Positions 61,919-64,000 of a stretch of 64,000 nt of DNA are shown here, piece by piece. A program made the position numbers and the translations under genes. Numbering within the stretch: the stretch's first letter is position 1; every line of letters starts with the position of its first letter. The DNA comes from Flavobacterium sp. ACN6 (GTDB lineage Bacteria; Bacteroidota; Bacteroidia; Flavobacteriales; Flavobacteriaceae): assembly GCF_002304005.1 (NCBI RefSeq), contig NZ_MRCQ01000003.1, forward strand, positions 364,574-428,573, read 5' to 3'. The notes beneath the pieces were generated by a model. That model made no database searches. It was given only the letters and a program-made list of their open reading frames with translations, and was not told where the DNA came from.

Positions 61919-63145
61919 ATGAACTATCAAGATACTACCGAGTGGATGTTTAATCAGCTCCCAATGTACCAATTGCAAGGTGCTTCAGCATACAAAGAAG
62001 ATTTAACCAATATTAAATTATTGGCGGCTCATCTTGGCAATCCTCAAAGTGAGCTGCAATGCATTCATGTTGCGGGAACAAACGGAAAAGGATCTACGTC
62101 GCATATGTTATCTTCTGTTTTACAGGAAGCAGGTTACAAGGTTGGATTGTATACTTCTCCACACTTAAAAGACTTTAGGGAAAGGATTAAAATTGATGGA
62201 AAAGAAATCTCGGAAGATTTTGTTTGCGAATTTATAGCAAAGCACAAATCGTTTTTTGAAGCAAATGATATGAGTTTCTTCGAAATGTCTGTTGGTTTGG
62301 CTTTTGATTATTTTGCTGCTGAAAAAGTCGATATTGCAATTATCGAAGTCGGCCTTGGCGGAAGGCTTGATGCGACAAATATTATTACGCCTTTGGTTTC
62401 TGTCATTACCAATATCGGTTTAGACCACACGCAGTTTTTAGGAAATACATTGGAGGCAATTGCAGGCGAAAAAGCAGGAATTATAAAACCAAATATTCCT
62501 GTTGTTATTGGCGAATATACCGAAGAAACAAAACCTGTGTTTTTGGCTAAAGCCGAAGAAAATGAAGCGCCAATTTCTTTTGCTTCCGATTTAATCGGAG
62601 AAATTTATTTATCAGACTTACTTGGAGATTATCAATTTCATAATAAGAAAACAGTTCAGCAGACTATTTCCATTCTGAACAATCAAACCGATTTTAAAAT
62701 TTCGACTGAACAATTGAAAGAAGGTTTATTGCATGTTGTAAAAAATACTGGACTACAAGGAAGATGGCAGCAATTGGGCGAAAATCCGAAAATTATTTGC
62801 GATACAGCACACAACAAACACGGCTTAGAAGTTGTAATGAATCAGCTTCAAAAAGAAGAATTTGAACAACTGCATATTGTTCTTGGTGTTGTGAATGATA
62901 AAGATCTGGATTCAATTTTACCATTATTCCCGAAAAATGCACATTATTATTTCTGCAGTCCAAATTCTTCAAGGGGTTTGCCTGCCGAAATTTTAAAAAA
63001 TGCAGCTGAAAAATTCAGTTTGAATGGAGAAAAATACGATTCGGTTGAAATCGCTTTCGCGGAAGCAAAGAAAAATGCCTCGGAAAAAGATTTTATTTAT
63101 GTTGGCGGAAGTACTTTTGTAGTTGCCGAACTGCCTTTGAACTAA
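61919..63145 (+). CDS. folC: Folylpolyglutamate/dihydrofolate synthase FolC
   Basis: FolC joins glutamate to dihydropteroate or to folates in the cytoplasm. The 408-residue Mur-ligase-fold protein has the P-loop HVAGTNGKGSTSHML, the Ser/His-containing YTSPHLKDFRERI motif, and IEVGLGGRLDATNII with the Mg-binding Glu. Start gives the family-typical MNYQDTTEWMFNQLPMYQLQG. Divergent from exbB; its neighbours exbB, exbD and tonB are often seen near folC in this phylum. Confidence 0.95.
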   Translation: MNYQDTTEWMFNQLPMYQLQGASAYKEDLTNIKLLAAHLGNPQSELQCIHVAGTNGKGSTSHMLSSVLQEAGYKVGLYTSPHLKDFRERIKIDGKEISEDFVCEFIAKHKSFFEANDMSFFEMSVGLAFDYFAAEKVDIAIIEVGLGGRLDATNIITPLVSVITNIGLDHTQFLGNTLEAIAGEKAGIIKPNIPVVIGEYTEETKPVFLAKAEENEAPISFASDLIGEIYLSDLLGDYQFHNKKTVQQTISILNNQTDFKISTEQLKEGLLHVVKNTGLQGRWQQLGENPKIICDTAHNKHGLEVVMNQLQKEEFEQLHIVLGVVNDKDLDSILPLFPKNAHYYFCSPNSSRGLPAEILKNAAEKFSLNGEKYDSVEIAFAEAKKNASEKDFIYVGGSTFVVAELPLN

Positions 63146-63255
63146 AATATACTTTTGATATACATAAAACTTCAAAAAAATCATTTTAATAACAAATTCA
63201 TAAACAGCGAGATATAAATTATTTTAAAAAAAGTTTTATTTTTTCTTCAAATTTC

Positions 63256-63286
63256 TTTGCAGAACTCGAAAACAAGCGTATATTTG
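63256..63286 (+). promoter_or_regulatory. Promoter of tRNA-Val
   Basis: TTTG (63256-63259), N19, TATATTTG (63279-63286): a textbook Bacteroidota sigma-A promoter. The predicted start is about 30 bases before the mature tRNA. Confidence 0.85.
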
Positions 63287-63323
63287 CACTCGCAATCACA
63301 AACGATAGCAACCTAGTAAAATA

Positions 63324-63401
63324 GGGCGATTAGCTCAGCTGGTTCAGAGCACCTCGTTTACACCGAGGGGGTCGGGGGTTCGAACCCCTCATCGCCCACC
63401 A
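63324..63401 (+). tRNA. tRNA-Val(UAC), CCA encoded
   Basis: Cloverleaf folds completely: acceptor GGGCGAT/ATCGCCC, D-arm GCTC/GAGC, anticodon stem CCTCG/CGAGG with loop TTTACAC (anticodon TAC), T-arm GGGGG/CCCTC with loop TTCGAAC, discriminator A and encoded CCA. 78 bases including CCA. Confidence 0.97.
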
Positions 63402-63404
63402 AGA

Positions 63405-63434
63405 AACTCCTTAAGAAATTAAGGAGTTTTTTTA
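63405..63434 (+). terminator. Terminator of tRNA-Val
   Basis: AAACTCCTTAA pairs with TTAAGGAGTTT with a short loop, followed by a T-run. Confidence 0.9.
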
Positions 63435-63445
63435 TGTTCTATTAT

Positions 63446-63538
63446 TTATTTAAAAAATTCGTCAAAAGTTTCTTTTTTAGATTTTTGATACTTTTCAATA
63501 TACGCATCTAAAAAACGGATCAGGTGCAAAAGTTGGGG
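63446..63538 (-). pseudogene. Possible truncated gene tail next to the insertion sequence
   Basis: On the minus strand, directly after the transposase stop and in another frame, about 30 codons stay open up to a TAA at 63446-63448. They read like a charged, helical protein C-terminus (PQLLHLIRFLDAYIEKYQKS then KKETFDEFFK). No start codon is present downstream of the insertion sequence, so this may be the 3' remnant of a gene cut by the insertion. It could also be chance, as the stretch is short. Confidence 0.35.
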
Positions 63539-63539
63539 A

Positions 63540-64000
63540 TTAAGCAAAAAGATTAGATAATCTGAATAAGAAGAAATCTATTTTTCTGACTCCTCTAAAT
63601 TGCGATCTAAAAGCTTTTACTTTTGCATTGAAAGATTCTGCTGAAGCATTAGTACTTCTGTTATCAAAATAATTTAAGATTGACTGGTAGTTAAAAGAAA
63701 TGGTATTAAGTAGGATATTGAAGTTTTTGAAACCTGATTCCTCTACATTTCTATACCAATGGGCCAGTTTTGTCATGGCAATATGTTTATCGTTGTTATT
63801 GTTATAAATTCCTCGGAGTTGTTGACTTAGATTGTAAGCTTTCTTTAGATCGGGATATAACTCAAATAAAAGCTGAGCTCTTTCATTTTGGCTTTGAGTC
63901 CATTTTTCGCGAGATTTATAAAGTAAATATCTGCTTCTGGCTAATAACTGTTTTACGGAATCTCCGTTGATTAAAAGCTTGGGAATGTATGTTTTGTTTT
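63540..64000 (-). mobile_element. Partial transposase (ISAon1/ISL3-like), C-terminal part
   Basis: The minus-strand frame is open from the window edge to a TAA at 63540-63542, about 153 codons, so the gene continues beyond 64000. Upstream of Met (63776) it includes a run beginning NGDSVKQLLARSRYLLYKSR, and downstream the signature NYFDNRSTNASAESFNAKVK with the DDE-type Glu, then AFRSQFRGVRKIDFFLFRLS. This pattern belongs to the ISAon1 group of ISL3-like transposases common in Bacteroidota. Terminal inverted repeats could not be identified because only one end is visible. It inserts downstream of tRNA-Val. Confidence 0.85.

Noticed and set aside
63770..63970. 66-codon plus-strand frame at the right edge
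   Set aside because: Antisense to the transposase frame that stays open through the window edge and carries family signatures.

Overview
The window is a stretch of chromosome from a Flavobacterium-type member of the Bacteroidota. Three things point there. The DNA is AT-rich. Starts lack Shine-Dalgarno sequences but several are preceded by the Bacteroidota -7 box TAnnTTTG (cleanest case: TTTG-N19-TATATTTG before tRNA-Val). The gene content is typical: S46 dipeptidyl peptidase, alpha-2-macroglobulin with a TonB-plug-like insert, SusC-like conventions, ExbB/ExbD/TonB, and a MlaE/MlaF pair. Almost all genes are chromosomal housekeeping or family-conserved genes. The accessory material is a vapBC-like pair, a Septu-like defence pair, a lone NACHT NTPase, and an insertion sequence cut off by the right edge.

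Layout. 1-5.7 kb: rarA (+), then a minus-strand radC-yjjG-secreted protein operon, a DUF1287 lipoprotein and mpl. 5.9-15.4 kb: a 2115-residue alpha-2-macroglobulin, a S46 peptidase and a small outer-membrane barrel. 15.5-19.6 kb: a minus-strand run hpt, adk, CNNM/CorC-like protein, obgE (purine salvage, nucleotide balance, ribosome assembly). 19.7-23.9 kb: a PQQ/sorbosone-dehydrogenase-like lipoprotein, a TonB-dependent receptor and a helical-repeat protein. 24.1-28.5 kb: antitoxin-toxin, purK, Septu-like ATPase plus HNH nuclease, purE. The two purine genes, which are normally neighbours, are separated by a defence cassette, and a toxin-antitoxin pair abuts purK. 28.5-34.3 kb: an unrecognised protein, M3 oligopeptidase, SanA-like protein, a four-copy 180-bp tandem array, and a CPA1 antiporter. 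34.4-39.5 kb: a plus-strand series starting with a GbsR/MarR-like regulator (small membrane protein, DUF2071, DCC1-like, TIGR01777 epimerase-like, membrane protein, SRPBCC, DUF1090-like). 39.9-46.5 kb: a UbiA-like protein, gcvP, and the NACHT protein. 46.7-51.2 kb: FabH-like synthase, methyltransferase, glycosyltransferase, MlaE and MlaF. 51.4-56.4 kb: minus-strand SprT, secreted protein, SDR, M28 peptidase and acyl-CoA dehydrogenase. 56.8-63.2 kb: chalcone-isomerase-like protein, Glu/Leu/Phe/Val dehydrogenase, TonB, ExbD/ExbB, folC. 63.3-64 kb: tRNA-Val and a partial transposase next to what may be a truncated gene tail.

The intergenic spaces are rich in structured repeats. There are at least seven families of palindromic or hairpin elements. 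The most striking is a four-copy tandem array at 32281-33000 whose hairpins keep pairing through a compensatory base-pair change. A single relative with the same hairpin order but different loops and spacers lies at 38363-38529. Nothing resembling a CRISPR array, rRNA operon, prophage or replication origin was seen.
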